Below are positions 8,749-10,484 of a stretch of 10,484 nucleotides of DNA, piece after piece (position 1 is the first letter of the stretch; each line of letters begins with the position of its first letter). The DNA is from Conidiobolus incongruus B7586. Taxonomy: Eukaryota; Entomophthoromycota; Entomophthoromycetes; Entomophthorales; Conidiobolaceae. Below the pieces are notes generated by a model. That model was not told the DNA's origin and searched no databases. It was given only the letters and a program-made list of their open reading frames with translations. A program made the translations under genes and the position numbers. The stretch lies in NCBI GenBank assembly GCA_000697335.1, contig JNEM01008908.1, positions 1-10,484 of the forward strand, written 5' to 3'.

Positions 8749-9539
8749 TTAGTTTAATAAATTCATAACAAAAAAAGTAAGAATCATCATTCCATATTTT
8801 GCAAGATATGATTGGGTGTAAGCATTGGCTCCATTAAAGTTAAATTGGTTGGAGGGAGTCTTAGATTTATACATCGCAATATCGGTAGAATAGGGTGCAA
8901 GCTCACCAAATTTGGCAGGGTAGTTATAGGAATAGTTAGAGTTAAAAATATACAGTCTATATGCGTTGTCTTCTACCAATTGATTGACGTTGTCTGGATT
9001 TTCATTGTAAGCCTTAGTGTCCCACTCATATTCTGTAGCGTCTGCAGATAGATTGGTTGCAACAGTGTAAATTACAAGTTGAGGAGTTTGGCGGGTTAAA
9101 ATAATATTAAAACCAGCTACTGGTTTAGTGGGCTTGACGCTGTATTTCCATTTAAATGTAACAACATCTCCAATAGAAATTAAAATGGGCGCTTTTTCTG
9201 TACGCTGGGGACTTATCAGCTGTAATAATCCCTGACTTTGAGATTTCCCTGAAGAGGAGCTTGAGGGGGAGCTGGAGGAACTGGAGGAACTGGAGGAACT
9301 AGCAGTAGAAGAAGGAGAGCTATCACCTTTGGGGGAATCGCCTTTTGAAGAATCACCTTTGGGAGAATCTGAACTCCCACTAGTAGAAGGACTTGGGCTA
9401 GAACCAGATTTTGATTGCTCTTGGCCCGCTACATAATATATTTAATAAATAATAAAAGCAAAGAAAGATGAAATTTACCAATAGAGCTGGTGAAAGTAAA
9501 CAAAGAGACTATAAGGATAAGGTTATTAAAGAGCTTCAT
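8749..9539 (-). CDS. Secreted Ser-rich protein with DUF7137-like domain, one intron
   Basis: The gene has two exons, 9539-9479 and 9428-8749, giving 246 residues. Exon 1 encodes a clean signal peptide (MKLFNNLILIVSLFTFTSSI, then Ala-Gly; cleavage probably near residue 21-22). Residues 26-86 are a low-complexity linker of Ser, Pro, Gly, Lys and Asp with SPKGDSSKGDSPKGDSS at 42-58 and a run of 11 Ser at 64-74, likely O-glycosylated. Residues ~88-215 form a beta-rich domain: LLQLISPQ, GDVVTFKWKYSV (107-118), YTVATNLSADATEYEWDT (141-158), then LVEDNAYRLYIFN. This follows the order of fungal DUF7137 domains (VTFGWNYT, then WDT, then YTLxIYD). N-glycosylation sequons are at N146 and N185. The C-terminal tail YGMMILTFFVMNLLN is hydrophobic, suiting a GPI signal or short membrane anchor, so the product is probably a cell-surface or wall protein. 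Its molecular function is unknown. The start was chosen because it alone supplies a signal peptide in frame after splicing. The domain name is from memory of the family, not a search. Confidence 0.85.
9274..9300 (-). repeat. 9-base tandem repeat encoding poly-Ser
   Basis: GGAGGAACT on the + strand (AGTTCCTCC on the coding strand) is repeated exactly three times, encoding nine of the eleven consecutive serines. A related longer repeat lies upstream in the gene: 9322-9339 and 9352-9369 match at 17 of 18 bases and encode the PKGDS units. These make the linker length prone to vary between strains. Confidence 0.8.
9429..9478 (-). other. Intron (50 bases) in the DUF7137-like gene
   Basis: On the - strand the donor is ATTG|GTAAAT and the acceptor TTATGTAG|CGGG. 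It splits an Ala codon after its first base. Without splicing, the exon 2 frame runs back only to a stop at 9442-9444 with no ATG and no signal peptide. With splicing, a perfect secretory leader is attached to the Ser-rich linker. The branch point is weak (TATTAAAT-like). Confidence 0.8.
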
Positions 9540-9589
9540 TTTAATCAAAAAATTCAAAAACTCAACAAAAGCATAAGGAAAAGAAGGCG

Positions 9590-9597
9590 TTTTATAG
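9590..9597 (-). promoter_or_regulatory. TATA box of the DUF7137-like gene
   Basis: CTATAAAA on the - strand. The TATAAAA core begins 57 bases upstream of the ATG at 9539, which implies a short 5' leader. Confidence 0.55.
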
Positions 9598-9797
9598 AAA
9601 AATTAAAACTAATTAATTGTGTTACATTAATCATTTACTGTAAAAACAAACGTCCCGTATTTTACTATCATGCTGAAACTTGCCTATTTAAAAGATTTTT
9701 ACCGATTCATTATTAACCACATTGATTCATCTCAAACAAAAAGTCATCCAATCATCAAGACCCTGATTTTTCACACCAATTTTAATCATTGCCATAA

Positions 9798-9837
9798 CCC
9801 CCTGATTAATTCCCCGTCTTCCCCAAATTATTGTCCC
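9798..9837 (-). promoter_or_regulatory. Cluster of four G runs upstream of the DUF7137-like gene
   Basis: On the - strand, runs of 3, 4, 4 and 5 G occur within 40 bases (9835-9837, 9821-9824, 9812-9815, 9798-9802), separated by 10, 5 and 9 bases. This stands out in such AT-rich DNA. The runs contain one AGGGG (CCCCT on +, 9799-9803) like a fungal STRE element, and could also fold into a long-loop G-quadruplex or bind a C2H2 zinc-finger repressor. It lies about 260-300 bases upstream of the ATG. Confidence 0.4.
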
Positions 9838-9859
9838 TTTCAATTTCAAACCATTTCAA

Positions 9860-10484
9860 AATCTTTTTCCAATTAAATCAATTTTCTAATCCACTTTATT
9901 CAATAGATACACCCGGTAAATCTTTAAATTTTCAACTTATAATTGATTTTTGAAAAGTTATATATGAAAATAAGAATTATTGATATTTTAATAACAATTT
10001 GTATATTGTAAATTATTTATTTCATAAATTAAAAAATATTCCAGTAATATTAGTAATAGGTTTTTCGACTGGGTTTATCACTTGAAGTAGCAATGAATAA
10101 GAACTCAACCATATGAAAGTTGTAACTTTTATATTATGAAAATTAAGTAAAATTTATTTGTAATATATGATTTTTTTAGAATAAAATATATAGTTTTTTA
10201 TAAAAGTACCTGAAAAGGTCTTAGGTTAATAGAATATAAGTTAATTATCAATATCTTATATATTTTTATATCTAAATTATAAAGATTAAATATATATTAA
10301 AGTTAATATGATTTTATTATTGATAGTGGCTTATTATCTCCACTTTATATATTAATTATTATAATTTATTTGAGTTTATATTACCTTTGTATTTTATTTT
10401 AATTGATTATTTAATATAACTTTTTATATTATTTAATAATAAATCTAAATTAATTTAAATATATAAATTTTATTATATATTATA
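9860..10484. other. AT-rich flank without recognisable genes
   Basis: This is the distal upstream region of the DUF7137-like gene, grading into very AT-rich DNA toward the right edge. Stop codons are dense in all frames read. No RNA gene, repeat array or promoter of a further gene was seen. Confidence 0.5.

Noticed and set aside
9468-9876. Open + strand frames over the signal peptide exon and promoter of the DUF7137-like gene
   Set aside because: One overlaps the - strand signal peptide exon and intron; the other is Phe/His/Ser-rich translation of promoter DNA. Neither looks like a protein family.

Overview
This is an AT-rich nuclear segment of a fungus, judged from three things: short introns of 49-56 bases with standard GT-AG ends, TATA boxes a short distance upstream of ATG, and protein families typical of fungi (a DUF7137-type secreted protein and a Ctr86/ataxin-10 gene). 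I cannot place it to genus. Very AT-rich non-coding DNA around moderately AT-rich genes is compatible with several yeast-like or early-diverging lineages.

Layout. Bases 1-1400 hold no intact gene, only scattered coding-like scraps. Bases ~1416-3116 (+) hold what I read as a decayed host gene of the ataxin-10/Ctr86 family. Its last two exons are still clean and joined by a good 56-base intron, while everything upstream is broken by stops and frame changes. Bases 3117-3850 are empty intergenic DNA. Bases 3870-4056 look like a promoter (CRE-like site, inverted CCAAT, TATA box). It drives an intact single-exon gene at 4057-5346 (+), whose product has a long LEA-like helical N-terminal part and a four-helix membrane domain resembling MAPEG proteins. 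Bases ~5430-8600 are an extremely AT-rich block without genes. Bases 8749-9539 (-) hold a two-exon gene for a secreted Ser-rich protein with a DUF7137-like domain; its first exon (signal peptide) is separated from the rest by a 50-base intron. Its promoter lies to the right, with a TATA box and a cluster of G runs. Bases 9900-10484 are again AT-rich and empty.

The two intact genes are convergent and face each other across the 3.4 kb AT-rich block. Nothing suggests that they share a pathway. Both have a TATAAAA element starting 57-62 bases upstream of ATG, implying very short 5' leaders. I see no convincing transposon, virus-like element, rRNA, tRNA or CRISPR array. The most interesting observations are the LEA-MAPEG fusion, the decaying ataxin-10 gene, and a second hydrophobic reading frame just beyond the stop codon of the DUF7137-like gene.
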